Source of the DNA: Chloroflexota bacterium
GTDB lineage: Bacteria; Chloroflexota; Anaerolineae; Anaerolineales; Villigracilaceae
Direction of reading: 5' to 3'
NCBI GenBank assembly: GCA_016234495.1
Contig: JACRBI010000043.1
Coordinates: forward strand, 62,001-126,000
DNA: 64,000 nucleotides
Below, one piece after another: positions 1 through 8,886 of this stretch. Within the stretch, counting starts at the first letter, position 1. Each line of letters begins with the position of its first letter. The notes beneath the pieces are model-generated. The model saw only the letters and a list, made by a program, of their open reading frames with translations. It searched no databases and had not been told where the DNA came from. Made by a program: the position numbers and the translations under genes.

Positions 1-786
1 TCGTTTTATCTGCCAACCGTCACGCCCAATCCGCGTTCGACGTTGATCGTTGTCCAAACGCTCACGCCTTTTGTACTTGAAAACGTCGCCATTCGCCCAA
101 GCGTGATCGGATATTCGGTTTCTGGGCGGCCGCTCGACGTGTACACATTTGGCAGCGGAGAACGTCAGCGCATGATCGTGGCGGGCATCCACGGCGGCTA
201 TGAATGGAACACCATCGCGCTCGCGGATGAACTCATCAAATACATTTACGAGCACCCTGAAGTCATACCCAGCGACGTGACGCTTTTTATCCTGCGCAAC
301 ATGAATCCAGATGGCGACGCGCGCGACCACGGAATTGACGGGCGCGTCAATGATCACGGCGTGGATTTGAATCGCAACTTCCCGACGAATTGGGCTGCCG
401 ACTGGGATCGTGACGGCTGCTGGAACTACGGTCCGACCACGGGTGGAACTGGTCCAGCCTCCGAGCCAGAGACTCGCGCCGTGATGGGATTCCTGCAAAA
501 TCATAGAATCGAAACGTTGATCAGCTACCACAGCGCGGCGCTCGGTGTTTTCCCGGGCGGCGAACCGTGGGAGGAAAGGTCAACTCAATTTGCAAAAGCG
601 CTTGGCAAAGCAACAGGCTATCCCTTTCCGCCGATCGATACAGGCTGCAAATTCACCGGCACGCTCGCAGACTACGCCGTGGAACTGGGCGCGGTTTCAG
701 TGGACATGGAACTTTCCACACACAAATCCACCGACTTCAAAAAGAATATAAAAGCTTTGAATATTTTGTTAAACTGGCAGAAATAA
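1..786 (+). CDS. M14-family zinc carboxypeptidase, 5' end missing
   Basis: The reading frame is open to the left edge, so the first TTG/ATG inside the window is not the real start and the N-terminus lies outside. The protein has the M14 zinc-site pattern: a His-Gly-Gly-Tyr-Glu motif (zinc His and Glu), then Asn-Arg-Asn-Phe-Pro (substrate-binding Asn/Arg), a Ser-Tyr-His-Ser motif with the third zinc ligand, and Asp-Met-Glu-Leu near the C-terminus with the general-base Glu. M14 enzymes remove C-terminal residues from peptides or cleave cell-wall peptide bonds. The visible upstream stretch reads TVTPNPRST, a linker typical of secreted proteins in these bacteria, so export is likely. Family call is firm; substrate is unknown. 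Confidence 0.85.
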   Translation, partial: SFYLPTVTPNPRSTLIVVQTLTPFVLENVAIRPSVIGYSVSGRPLDVYTFGSGERQRMIVAGIHGGYEWNTIALADELIKYIYEHPEVIPSDVTLFILRNMNPDGDARDHGIDGRVNDHGVDLNRNFPTNWAADWDRDGCWNYGPTTGGTGPASEPETRAVMGFLQNHRIETLISYHSAALGVFPGGEPWEERSTQFAKALGKATGYPFPPIDTGCKFTGTLADYAVELGAVSVDMELSTHKSTDFKKNIKALNILLNWQK

Positions 787-794
787 CCATTCGT

Positions 795-851
795 AGGGGC
801 GACCCGCCCACCGAGAGCCAACATACCGATTAATCATGAAGGGTCGCCCCT
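795..851. repeat. Intergenic palindromic repeat, family F copy 1
   Basis: Eleven-bp arms AGGGGCGACCC and GGGTCGCCCCT flank about 35 bp of unconserved sequence. A second copy with the same arms and the same CATGAA just before the right arm lies at 27820-27886. The repeat fills most of the gap before the deaminase gene. It could fold in RNA, but no T-run follows, so it is not an obvious terminator. Confidence 0.75.
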
Positions 852-884
852 TACTACTACATAATCAACAACAAAGGAGCATGA

Positions 885-2861
885 ATGACTCAAAACGCAA
901 ACACTCTTTTCACGAATGCCATCGTCCTCACAATGGACGGGAAATTAAATCAATACGACCGCGGAGCAGTTGCAGTCAAAGATGACCTGATCATCGCCGT
1001 CGGGCCAGAGCTGGAAATTACGAGCGAATATTCCGCCGAAGAAACAATTGATTGCGGCGGCAAAGTGCTCATGCCCGGGCTGGTAAACGCGCACACCCAT
1101 GTCCCCATGACCCTCCTGCGCGGGCTGGCCGATGACCTGCGACTCGATGTCTGGTTAATGGGTTACATGCTGCCTGTGGAACGCGAATTCGTCACACCTG
1201 AATTTGTGCGGCTGGGGACATTGCTTGCCTGCGCCGAACAAATCCGCAGCGGCGTGACCACCTTCAACGACATGTACTTTTTTGAAGACGCCATCGCTCA
1301 AGCCACCGCCGAGGCGGGGATGCGCGCAGTCTGCGGTCAGAGCGTGATGAAATATCCCGCGCCTGACGCGCCCTCGTTTGAAGACTCACTGGCAATGGCG
1401 CGCGAATTCATCAAGAAATGGAAAGACCATCCGCTGATCGTGCCTGCGGTCGCGCCGCACGCGCCCTACTCCACCACGCCCGAGATTCTTCGCACATGCG
1501 CCAACCTTGCCTGCGAATTCGATGTGCCTTTGCATATCCACATTTCCGAAACCGCGTTTGAAGTTGAAACCATGCGCAAGGAACAAGGCATGCCCGTCGT
1601 TCCTTATGTCAAAAAGCAGGGAATTCTCGAAGCCAAGGTAATCGCCGCTCATTGCGTCCACATTGACTTTGGCGAAATGAAAACGCTGCAGCACGTCAAC
1701 GCCGGTGTTGCGCACAATCCATCCTCAAATCTAAAACTCGCTTCGGGGTTTGCTCCCGTGCAAAAGATGCTCGAGATAGGACTCAATGTCGGCATTGGCA
1801 CAGACGGCCCCGCATCCAATAACGATCTCGATATGTTTGAGGAAGTGCGACTCGCCTCCTTCGTTGCAAAAGCCTCCAGCAATGACCCGACTGTCGTGCC
1901 AGCGGCGACCGCCCTCTTAATGGCTACCCGTATGGGCGCACAGGCGCTTCACATCGGACATTTGACAGGGTCGCTCGAAGCAGGCAAACGCGCCGACCTG
2001 ATATTGGTGGATACTTCGCCCGTGCATAACTCTCCGCGCTTCAGCCGTGACCCGAACAATGCCTACGCACAACTGGTGTTTGCGTCCAAATCGACCGATG
2101 TGACCGATGTGATGGTCAATGGCAGGTGGTTGATGCGCGCGCATGAACTGCTCACCGTCAATGAAGCTGACCTGCTCAAGCAGGCTCAGGAACTGGCTCA
2201 AAAGATAGACGCGTTCCTGATTCAACGCGAACAGTCTGTCCTCTCAAAATTGATTGCGCTGGGCGGTTCGATGGAACAGGAATCTTTCGAGGTGCAGGTC
2301 AAGGTCAAGGTGACAGAACCAGACCAATTAGTCCAGAACATGAAGCGGCCTGAAATCGAGATCAATGCGTACAAGCATTATCTTCAATATGATGAATATT
2401 ACATTTTCGAAGATCCAGCCCAGGGACGGCTGCGCTTCCGCGAAGATAATCTGATCAACCAAAAAGGCGACGTTGAAAATGTGCGCTCGCGGTTGACCCT
2501 GCTCGGCCAAAAACGCGAAGGCGAGATCGGGCATGATGTACTGCTTTCGCGCAGCCGCTTCCTTGCGCCCGCGGTGCATACTTCGCGTTTTTACCGCGAA
2601 TATTTCAAACCCAAACAGGTGAAGTCAATTGAAAAAGACCGCCTGCGCTGGCATATTAAATATAAAGAGACTGAATTCTTTATCAACCTCGACCACATGA
2701 AAGACCCGGCCATGGGATATTTCCTGGAGGTCAAGAGCCGCACCTGGAGCCGCAAGGATGCCGACTCAAAAGCTGAGCTGGTCAATGAACTGCTCAATCT
2801 GCTCGGCGTGGGCGAGGCCGAAACCGTGACCAAGGATTACATCGAGACCTTGCTTTCGTAA
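885..2861 (+). CDS. MTA/SAH deaminase-type amidohydrolase fused to a CYTH-like domain
   Basis: Residues 1 to about 445 are an amidohydrolase of the 5-methylthioadenosine/S-adenosylhomocysteine deaminase (MtaD/SsnA) group: His70-Thr-His72 metal site, His217/His219, Glu222 in HIHISE, His256, and Asp307 in GTDGPASNND. From residue 463 a second domain of about 195 residues begins with a charged beta strand (Glu469-x-Gln471-x-Lys473, close to the CYTH ExExK signature). It continues with LRFRED, RWHIKYKE and YFLEVKSRT, the alternating Arg/Lys/Glu strands of CYTH/triphosphate-tunnel folds. Stand-alone MtaD proteins are about 430-450 residues. The ATG follows AAAGGAGC. The fusion is one uninterrupted frame. 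What substrate the second domain acts on is unknown; the second Glu of ExExK is Gln. Confidence 0.8.
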   Translation: MTQNANTLFTNAIVLTMDGKLNQYDRGAVAVKDDLIIAVGPELEITSEYSAEETIDCGGKVLMPGLVNAHTHVPMTLLRGLADDLRLDVWLMGYMLPVEREFVTPEFVRLGTLLACAEQIRSGVTTFNDMYFFEDAIAQATAEAGMRAVCGQSVMKYPAPDAPSFEDSLAMAREFIKKWKDHPLIVPAVAPHAPYSTTPEILRTCANLACEFDVPLHIHISETAFEVETMRKEQGMPVVPYVKKQGILEAKVIAAHCVHIDFGEMKTLQHVNAGVAHNPSSNLKLASGFAPVQKMLEIGLNVGIGTDGPASNNDLDMFEEVRLASFVAKASSNDPTVVPAATALLMATRMGAQALHIGHLTGSLEAGKRADLILVDTSPVHNSPRFSRDPNNAYAQLVFASKSTDVTDVMVNGRWLMRAHELLTVNEADLLKQAQELAQKIDAFLIQREQSVLSKLIALGGSMEQESFEVQVKVKVTEPDQLVQNMKRPEIEINAYKHYLQYDEYYIFEDPAQGRLRFREDNLINQKGDVENVRSRLTLLGQKREGEIGHDVLLSRSRFLAPAVHTSRFYREYFKPKQVKSIEKDRLRWHIKYKETEFFINLDHMKDPAMGYFLEVKSRTWSRKDADSKAELVNELLNLLGVGEAETVTKDYIETLLS

Positions 2862-2881
2862 CAAAAAGGAGCGCAAATAAA

Positions 2882-3886
2882 ATGGACACGTTCAAAAAAA
2901 TTGTGGCGGGGATCTTTGCAACTTTATTCGTAATTACCGCCATCCTTGCGCTCATCCTTTTTAATTTTGACCGCAAAGCATTTACAGCAGACACATATCA
3001 GAAGGCTTTTGCGAACGCAAATTTTTACGATCAGTTGCCAGCCATCATGGCTGAAACATTAGTCTCTTCAACAGCAAACCAGGACCAGCTCCCGGTTGTG
3101 ATGCGCGGCATGTCGGCGCAGGCGTGGGAGGCTTTCTTCCGAACCCTGCTCCCGCAAAACGTTCTGAAATCCATGGGGGATGACGCGCTGAACGCCATCT
3201 TCTCATACTGGAATATGCAATCGAATTCGGCTGAACTTTCGTTGATGCCGCTCAAGGCAGCCATGCTCAGTGATGCGGGCGTGCAGGCGGCTTTCACACT
3301 TTTGAAGACTCAGCCAGACTGCACCTTGCGCCAGATCAGCCAAATGACGATTGACCTGCTCTCGAACAGTGAAATCCAGTTTTGCAATCCGCCCGTAGAC
3401 CTGTATCCCATGCTGACGCCGGTGATTCAGGGGCAAATGCAAATGACCGTGCTCGCGCTCCCCGACGAGTTCACACTCATCAGCGCCCCGCCCGAAAATG
3501 ATCCGCGCCAAAAGCTGCAATCGGCGCGGGTGATTCTGCGGTTAAGTCCCATCGTGCCGCTCGGATTATTGCTGTTGATGACTCTTTTTGCCGTCAACTC
3601 GCTCAAGAGCTGGTTGAATTGGTGGGGAATCCCGTTCATCATCAGCGGCGCGCTTGCAAGCCTGATTGCCCTGGGTGGCGCGCCCGTGATCGGAGCGCTC
3701 TTCCAGCGCATGCTTGTCAGCAAAATGCCTGCTTTCCTTCCCGTCATCCTGCTGGATTATGCGGGTGATCTGGCATCGGCGATGGTGCAGACTCTGCTTA
3801 ATCCCGTTTTATGGCAGGGAGCAATCCTTGCATTGACAGGTTTGGCGATGGTCATTGGAGCTTACTTTGTGACAGTGAATAAGTGA
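2882..3886 (+). CDS. Hypothetical membrane protein, 334 aa
   Basis: I do not recognise a family. One N-terminal hydrophobic segment (about residues 8-28) is followed by an extracytoplasmic-looking region of about 180 residues with two cysteines (TQPDCTL and IQFCNPP) that could form a disulfide. Three or four membrane segments follow between about residue 223 and the end. The ATG lies 20 bp after the deaminase stop, behind AAAAGGAGCG, so the two genes are probably cotranscribed. Function unknown. Confidence 0.6.
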   Translation: MDTFKKIVAGIFATLFVITAILALILFNFDRKAFTADTYQKAFANANFYDQLPAIMAETLVSSTANQDQLPVVMRGMSAQAWEAFFRTLLPQNVLKSMGDDALNAIFSYWNMQSNSAELSLMPLKAAMLSDAGVQAAFTLLKTQPDCTLRQISQMTIDLLSNSEIQFCNPPVDLYPMLTPVIQGQMQMTVLALPDEFTLISAPPENDPRQKLQSARVILRLSPIVPLGLLLLMTLFAVNSLKSWLNWWGIPFIISGALASLIALGGAPVIGALFQRMLVSKMPAFLPVILLDYAGDLASAMVQTLLNPVLWQGAILALTGLAMVIGAYFVTVNK

Positions 3887-3937
3887 GACGTTGTTGTTTA
3901 TTGGCAGGCTTGGCGGCAGGAATGAAAGCCTTAATCC

Positions 3938-5038
3938 CTACTGACATCCATTCGCAAGATGTTCTTCAAAAGTAGCCGCGAAGGTGTGATAGCCTGAGCC
4001 GTCACACCTGGCCTGGAAATAATAATAAGAAGAGGATTCGGGGAATGCCGCCGCGGTCAGCGCATCCAAACTGGGGTTTGAGATCGGCGCGGGCGGCAAG
4101 CCTGCGTAAAGATAGGTATTGTATGGGGAGTCAAATTTTAAGTGATCGAGGCTGAGGGGGTTTGTCCACCAGGTTTGGTTGAGCGAGTCGTAGCCAAGCG
4201 CGTATTGGATGGTGGGGTCACTGCCGAGGGTCATGCCGATGTTCAAGCGGTTGATGAAAACAGACGCGATCAAGGGCATCTCTTCATTTTGAATGGATTC
4301 TCTTTCCACGATGGATGCGAGGATAACGGCTTGATTTATATCCAAACCCTGCGCAGAAAAGCCTGCGCTTAATTCGTTTGTGATGTGCAGGGCGAAGTTT
4401 CGGGCAACAGTTTCGATTAATTGATTCACTGTAGTCGTGCGCGCTAGGAGATAGGAGTCAGGGAGGAAGAATCCTTCCATGGTGGCGGGAGATGCAAAAG
4501 CGAGGACTTGAGGCGGAGTCTGCGCGGCGGAGATCAATGCTTCGGGAGAAATATCCAGCCCGGAGGTTGGCAGCGAAGCGGCAATTTCCTCCATCCGCCA
4601 GCCGGGCAGAATGACAAAAGGAACTTCTTCCGGAGTCGCATCCTGCAATTCGCTGGCGATGTCGATCATGGAAAGCGCGGGGCTGAGGATGTAATCGCCT
4701 GCTTGAAGCGTCATGTCGAGACCTGTGTAAACGAGATAATCAAATAGATATTCTGCATTGCTGATAACGCCGTCTGCTTCGAGGCGGGCTGTGACAGAAG
4801 AAACCGATTCTCCCTGTTCAATTCGAAACGATCTTTCCAGCCCGTTGGGGTCAAGCGGAGTGATGAGTGCGTCGCCATGCAAAAGGAGCCGCGCGGAATA
4901 TTCGATGCGGTCTGATACAGAAAGCGGGCCTGCGGGCGGGCCGTACTTCAACGAGGCTTGCGCAGGGATGTAGCCCAGCGCGAGAAAGATGCAAGCAAAA
5001 ATTGCGAAAAGGAAAAGGAAGATATAAATTCGGCGCAT
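3938..5038 (-). CDS. mltG: Endolytic murein transglycosylase MltG (YceG-like)
   Basis: MltG cleaves nascent peptidoglycan strands at the outer face of the membrane and so sets glycan chain length. The 366-aa protein has one N-terminal membrane anchor (residues 4-22), a LysM-like region (about 70-115) and the YceG catalytic domain. Key motifs are ASIVERES with catalytic Glu245, DPTIQYALG, and the Asn/Tyr-rich SPYNTYLYAGLPPAPISNP signature. It starts 19 bp after ruvX on the same strand; this ruvX-mltG pairing is common in bacteria. Identification is confident. Confidence 0.93.
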   Translation of the reverse strand: MRRIYIFLFLFAIFACIFLALGYIPAQASLKYGPPAGPLSVSDRIEYSARLLLHGDALITPLDPNGLERSFRIEQGESVSSVTARLEADGVISNAEYLFDYLVYTGLDMTLQAGDYILSPALSMIDIASELQDATPEEVPFVILPGWRMEEIAASLPTSGLDISPEALISAAQTPPQVLAFASPATMEGFFLPDSYLLARTTTVNQLIETVARNFALHITNELSAGFSAQGLDINQAVILASIVERESIQNEEMPLIASVFINRLNIGMTLGSDPTIQYALGYDSLNQTWWTNPLSLDHLKFDSPYNTYLYAGLPPAPISNPSLDALTAAAFPESSSYYYFQARCDGSGYHTFAATFEEHLANGCQ

Positions 5039-5040
5039 TT

Positions 5041-5075
5041 GATTTTCGATTTTGGATTTACGATTTTGGATTTAC
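5041..5075. repeat. Short tandem repeat covering the ruvX 3' end
   Basis: The unit GATTTTGGATTTAC occurs about twice in tandem, with a degenerate third piece. It spans the ruvX stop codon and the gap to mltG, so the last residues of RuvX are encoded by the repeat. Confidence 0.6.
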
Positions 5076-5531
5076 GTTCGGTGGTTGAGTAGCCCGAATG
5101 CCTGTAGAGGGCGCATCGAAACCACGCTTCGCCTCAAGATAAGATTGCAGGATGACGACTGCGGCAAATGTGTCTTGATGGCCTGAGCGTTTCTTTCTCG
5201 AAACGCCAAGCTCGATCCGCGCAGAACGCGCATCTTGAGTGCTGAACGATTCGTCCCAGAGTTCAATTGGCAGGCTGGTTTGATTTTTCAATTCGTCGGC
5301 AAAGCGTCCCGCGCGGCGGCCTGCGGGGTTTGGCCTGCCATCCTCGTCGAACGATTGACCGATGACGATTAAGGCGGCATCGTTCTGCGCGGCAAGGTCA
5401 GCAACCTGGGCGGCATCAATGGCGCGCGAGACATGTTCAATTGTTTTCAACGGGCTGGCTATGGTTCCGGTCGCATCGCTGAGCGCGAGGCCGATTCTTT
5501 TTTCTCCGTGATCTACTGCAAGGATTCGCAT
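5058..5531 (-). CDS. ruvX: Putative pre-16S rRNA nuclease / Holliday-junction resolvase RuvX (YqgF)
   Basis: A 157-aa RNase H-fold nuclease. Acidic catalytic residues sit in the expected places: Asp7 in AVDHGEKRIG, Glu94 in LWDESFST and Asp120 in GHQDTFAAVVIL. The family matures the 5' end of 16S rRNA and was first described as a resolvase-like fold. The usual length is 135-150 residues; the extra C-terminal tail (about 20 residues) ends in the tandem repeat at 5041-5075 and is probably not functional. GGAG precedes the ATG. mltG follows on the same strand. Confidence 0.93.
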   Translation of the reverse strand: MRILAVDHGEKRIGLALSDATGTIASPLKTIEHVSRAIDAAQVADLAAQNDAALIVIGQSFDEDGRPNPAGRRAGRFADELKNQTSLPIELWDESFSTQDARSARIELGVSRKKRSGHQDTFAAVVILQSYLEAKRGFDAPSTGIRATQPPNVNPKS

Positions 5532-5580
5532 TTTTCTCCGGGTATCGTTATAGAATAGGGCTTACGCAGTTTAAAAGCTT

Positions 5581-5703
5581 TAGCCACGAACACTCCCTGG
5601 CACTGCCCGCCAGGGCAAGTGTGCGCCGCGCGCCAGTGCGGTGTTGCACGAATTTTCGCTAATTTTTAAATAATTCGTGTGAATTGGCGAAATTCGCGGC
5701 TTG
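5581..5703. repeat. Palindromic repeat, family D copy 1, with a family B element inside
   Basis: The outer element begins TAGCCACGAA and ends ATTCGCGGCTT, with internal TTTTCGCTAATTTTT and AATTGGCGAAATT, matching the related copy at 29431-29500. Within its left arm sits a 27-bp family B unit (5595-5621, starting CCCTGGCACTGCCCGCCAGG) plus a second GC-rich hairpin-like stretch. The copy fills the gap between ruvX and the next minus-strand gene; no gene is visible here. Confidence 0.7.
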
Positions 5704-5729
5704 CTCTTGGGGTTTTGCGAAAGTCCTGC

Positions 5730-7220
5730 TTATTTTATTTCCATCGAAATATTAAACGGAATGAGCGGAAGCCACGGCCACCATCTTGGAACCAATTCAA
5801 TTACGGGGTCATCGCGCAGGGATAGGCTTGAAGCTAATTCATCTTTAACGGTTTTCAACTGGCGTCCGCGCACAATGGAATAGACTTGCAGGGTATCCAC
5901 CTGGCGAAGCAAGTTACGCGTGACTTCAAGTTCAAAATGCGTCACGCCAAACTCGTCCGTGGACGGCTTTGTGAGCGTCTTCAAATTTGCCGCTCCATTG
6001 GGCATAAACCCCTCGGGCATGGACGTATCCAATGCGGCGGATGTAAGTTGGTCAAGGTCGTCAGCCGAGACATAACGCGCTGAAAACTCAACCTGCATGG
6101 TCAGGGTCAATGATTTACCGGGCTGCCCCGCCGCTGGATCAAAACTCTCTTCGGCAACCTTCAAAACTTCCAATGTATCCGCCAGTAAAAGGTCGGCTGG
6201 CGCGATCTGCGCAAGCAAATTGACTTCGGCATCGCGGAGCAAAATCTCCATGACCGTTGTGCGGAGTTTATCGCGATCGGCTTCTGTTGCGCCAGTCACT
6301 CTTGAATCTGCGCCGCCTGTGATCGGATTCAAATTGGCGACCGAAACAGAAAGCCCGAGCGGTCCTTCGACAATGCTGATCGATTCGCCGTCGATATTTC
6401 CGCTTGCACCGGATTGAAGCGCCTCAATCGGCACATCAACGATTTGATCCAGCCCGGGTTCAAGCAGCGCGTCATACAGGGTCGCAAATTTGACCGGCGG
6501 TTTATCTCCAGTTGAAACGACCGTACCCGCGCGGATTTTCACTTCAGTCTGCCCGAGATTTCTAAACTGCGCAATTCCCTGTGACCTGGACTTCGGCACT
6601 GATATGGCGCTAGTGACCGCAAGGGATTGCTGCGCCTCAACCGTGACCGATAATTCGCGCGCGGGAATCGCGCCGGTGACTGATACTGAATCAACAGACT
6701 GACTCGCCGCAAGCGGGATAACCACGCTTTGAGTCTGCGATTCGGGGAATAAGGTCAGCGAAACATGCGGGACGAAGAGGCCTGCCACTGTCAAAACGGC
6801 AATGACCCCCACTGTGAAAGCGATCACACGCCCGGGCAGTGACGTCCGCCATGGGGCTTCATTTCTGTAAACATGGTCGCGGATTCGGCGCAGGTCACGG
6901 CGGGGCGCTTTCGGGATGCGTCTGCTCCTCGGGGCAGAATCAGGCCACAGGTTGCGCTGAGCCGCGACAGTGGACTTGAAGACCGGAATCCCCAGCGATT
7001 CCGCATCGCGCCGGACGTTGGCGCGGCGGGTGACTAATCCCAATTGCGCGCCAAGTGAGTCCGCATGTCGCTGCAAAATTTTCAAGTCCAGCAAGCGCAA
7101 AACGACCTTCTCATACTTCGGCCACACGATTAAAATGCGCGGCGTTTTGGCCCACGAAAATTTATCGCGGACGGAGATGAGGTCATCGTGAGATTCGAGG
7201 GTGATAATTTGTGTTTTCAA
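5730..7220 (-). CDS. Baseplate J/gp47-like membrane protein
   Basis: The 496-aa protein has an N-terminal region of about 130 residues (basic after residue 100), one membrane segment at about 133-153, and a long extracytoplasmic part. A stretch reading GGADSRVTGATEADRDKLR resembles the baseplate J/gp47 family. Proteins of this layout recur as single chromosomal genes in Anaerolineae and are annotated as baseplate J-like, but no phage or contractile-injection genes occur nearby here. A structural or envelope role is plausible; the real function is unknown. It is divergent from the GntR gene, with a 125-bp gap. Confidence 0.6.
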   Translation of the reverse strand: MKTQIITLESHDDLISVRDKFSWAKTPRILIVWPKYEKVVLRLLDLKILQRHADSLGAQLGLVTRRANVRRDAESLGIPVFKSTVAAQRNLWPDSAPRSRRIPKAPRRDLRRIRDHVYRNEAPWRTSLPGRVIAFTVGVIAVLTVAGLFVPHVSLTLFPESQTQSVVIPLAASQSVDSVSVTGAIPARELSVTVEAQQSLAVTSAISVPKSRSQGIAQFRNLGQTEVKIRAGTVVSTGDKPPVKFATLYDALLEPGLDQIVDVPIEALQSGASGNIDGESISIVEGPLGLSVSVANLNPITGGADSRVTGATEADRDKLRTTVMEILLRDAEVNLLAQIAPADLLLADTLEVLKVAEESFDPAAGQPGKSLTLTMQVEFSARYVSADDLDQLTSAALDTSMPEGFMPNGAANLKTLTKPSTDEFGVTHFELEVTRNLLRQVDTLQVYSIVRGRQLKTVKDELASSLSLRDDPVIELVPRWWPWLPLIPFNISMEIK

Positions 7221-7323
7221 AAGTCTGACCGGGTTCTGATGCTTTTTTGAATTATAAACTGAGAGCGGCGAACATGGCGAGTAATATCCAATTCATGAAA
7301 AAAAGCACTTCCGAATACCGGGT

Positions 7324-7343
7324 CTATTATATATAATATATAA
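7324..7343. promoter_or_regulatory. AT-rich near-palindrome before the GntR gene
   Basis: A run of 20 A/T bases followed by C lies just before the ATG at 7346 and reads almost the same on both strands (TATATAATATATA core). It can serve as a -10 region and as a dyad operator. FCD-type GntR proteins often repress their own promoter, so autoregulation is plausible but not shown. Confidence 0.45.
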
Positions 7344-7345
7344 TC

Positions 7346-8089
7346 ATGGCATCGATTATGGAAAAAGAACTCACCCACAAACCACTAAAGGATGAAATTT
7401 ACGATGCGCTGCACCGTCAGATCATCGCTGGTAAATACGGACCCGGCGACTGGCTGCGGCAGGAGGACATCGCCACCCATATGGGCGTCAGTATGACCCC
7501 GGTGCGCGAGGCGCTGGATTTGCTGGTTGCCACCGGGCTGGCGGAACGCGTCCCGTATCGCGGGGTGCGTGTGCGTGAAATGTCGGTGAAGGATGTGGCG
7601 GATGCGTATGGATTAAGGCTGATGCTCGAAGCATTGATCGCGCGCGAAGCGGCGCTGCATATTACGCCAGAGCAGATCGCAAGCCTTGAGAAAAAAATGG
7701 ACGAGATGAAGAAGCGCGTCAAGCTGCACGATATGCCGCAGGAGCGGCAATTAAGCCGCGAGTTCCACGCGTCCATCGCCGAGGCTTCGGGCAATGACCT
7801 GCTGATTAAACTGTATGCTGTGGTCGCAAATGCATTTCCCGACTGGCTGCTGTACGAGGCAATATTCCGCAACCCTGAATTGCTTGCGGGCAGTGTGGCT
7901 CAAACATATGAAGAACACCGGGCGATCATGGATGCGCTGATCAAGGGCGATGCCGACAAGGCAGTGCAAACATCCATTGATCATGTTCTGGACTCTGGCA
8001 AATGGCTGGAAGAATACCTGAAAATCCCGTCGGAGTTATTAAGGGAAAAAGAGAAATTCGTTTCATCATTAATCAAGAAATCAAAATAG
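7346..8089 (+). CDS. GntR-family regulator with FCD ligand domain
   Basis: Residues 10-80 form a winged helix (LRQEDIATHMGVSMTPVREALDLL is the recognition region, and the VREAL motif is typical of GntR). Residues 90-225 are an all-helical FCD domain with metal-ligand histidines (EFHASI, EHRAIMDAL, DHVLDSG). FCD regulators sense small carboxylates or related metabolites. The gene is first in the methyltransferase cluster and its stop codon overlaps the ribosome-binding site of the corrinoid protein gene, so it very likely controls that operon. The start is set by the promoter-like AT run directly upstream. Confidence 0.88.
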   Translation: MASIMEKELTHKPLKDEIYDALHRQIIAGKYGPGDWLRQEDIATHMGVSMTPVREALDLLVATGLAERVPYRGVRVREMSVKDVADAYGLRLMLEALIAREAALHITPEQIASLEKKMDEMKKRVKLHDMPQERQLSREFHASIAEASGNDLLIKLYAVVANAFPDWLLYEAIFRNPELLAGSVAQTYEEHRAIMDALIKGDADKAVQTSIDHVLDSGKWLEEYLKIPSELLREKEKFVSSLIKKSK

Positions 8090-8097
8090 GAGGCTGT

Positions 8098-8754
8098 ATG
8101 TCGGAAGAACTTTATAAAGAAATGGCACAAAGCATCATTGACGGGGACTCGGATATCTCCACCGAGTTGGCGAAAAAATCCATCGAACTGAACATGCACC
8201 CGCTGGACTCGATCACAAAGGGGTTTGTGATCGGCGTGAATTACATCGGCGACCAGTTTGGCAAGGGCGAGGCTTTTCTTCCTGAATTGGTGATGGCTGG
8301 CGAGGCAATGAAAGCCGCTGTCGCTGTGCTCGAGCCGGAACTGATCAAGCTTGGTGGGGCGCGCGAGATGATGGGACGCGTAGTCCTGGCAACCGTCGAA
8401 GGCGACATTCACGAAATCGGCAAGACCCTCGTCGGCACGATGTTGAGCGCTTCCGGCTTCGAGGTCGTTGACCTGGGCGTGGATCAGCCCGCAGACAAGA
8501 TCATTGGCAAGGCGCTCGAGATCAACGCCGACCTGATCGGCATGAGCGCCCTGCTAACCACGACCATGGTGCGTCAGCGCGAAGTGATCGAAGAACTGGA
8601 TAAGGAAGGTCTGCGCCCGCGCATTAAAGTGATGGTCGGCGGCGCGCCAATCACCCGTGACTGGGTCACCAAGATCAAGGCCGACGGCTACTCTGAAGAC
8701 GCCATCGGCGCAGTGAAGATCGCGAAGGAATTGGTCGGAAAGGCAGATCAGTAA
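8098..8754 (+). CDS. Corrinoid protein, B12-binding methyl carrier (MttC/MtbC type)
   Basis: The ATG at 8098 is chosen over the earlier in-frame ATG at 8002 because AGGAGG lies 4 bp upstream and the earlier start would overlap gntR. The 218-aa product has the usual two parts: a four-helix methionine-synthase cap (about 1-90) and a Rossmann B12 domain (about 95-218). The cobalt-ligand motif is Asp-Ile-His-Glu-Ile-Gly in TVEGDIHEIGK, followed by the SALLTTTM and GGAPIT loops that hold the nucleotide tail. It carries the methyl group between the MttB-type donors and the MtrH-like acceptor encoded downstream. One carrier appears to serve three MttB proteins. Confidence 0.94.
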   Translation: MSEELYKEMAQSIIDGDSDISTELAKKSIELNMHPLDSITKGFVIGVNYIGDQFGKGEAFLPELVMAGEAMKAAVAVLEPELIKLGGAREMMGRVVLATVEGDIHEIGKTLVGTMLSASGFEVVDLGVDQPADKIIGKALEINADLIGMSALLTTTMVRQREVIEELDKEGLRPRIKVMVGGAPITRDWVTKIKADGYSEDAIGAVKIAKELVGKADQ

Positions 8755-8759
8755 GAAAA

Positions 8760-8842
8760 TGTCGTTGCGAGGCGGTTCTTCCGCCGAAGCAACCCCAATA
8801 ACGTACGGAGATTGCTTCGCAAAGCGCGCTCGCAATGACATA
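8760..8842. repeat. Palindromic repeat, family A, intergenic copy
   Basis: The ends are TGTCGTTGCGAG and CTCGCAATGACA, near-perfect inverted repeats, and the interior has GAAGCAACCCC and GGAGATTGCTTCG. The same ends and the same interior words occur inside the S9 peptidase gene at 12096-12214. It fills the gap between the corrinoid protein and the first MttB gene. Confidence 0.85.
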
Positions 8843-8886
8843 AAAACAACCAGAGAGAGCAGAGACATTTTAGCCTCGGAGGGCTT

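Noticed and set aside
5730-7220. Prophage or injection-system remnant suggested by the baseplate-J-like domain
   Set aside because: No other phage, tail or sheath gene is nearby; the neighbours are housekeeping genes.
8002-8097. Earlier start for the corrinoid protein
   Set aside because: It would overlap gntR by 88 bp and lacks a ribosome-binding site, while AGGAGG precedes 8098.
7221-8097. Cobalamin riboswitch for the corrinoid operon
   Set aside because: The leader before gntR is only about 100 bp and AT-rich, with no recognisable B12-box-like sequence.
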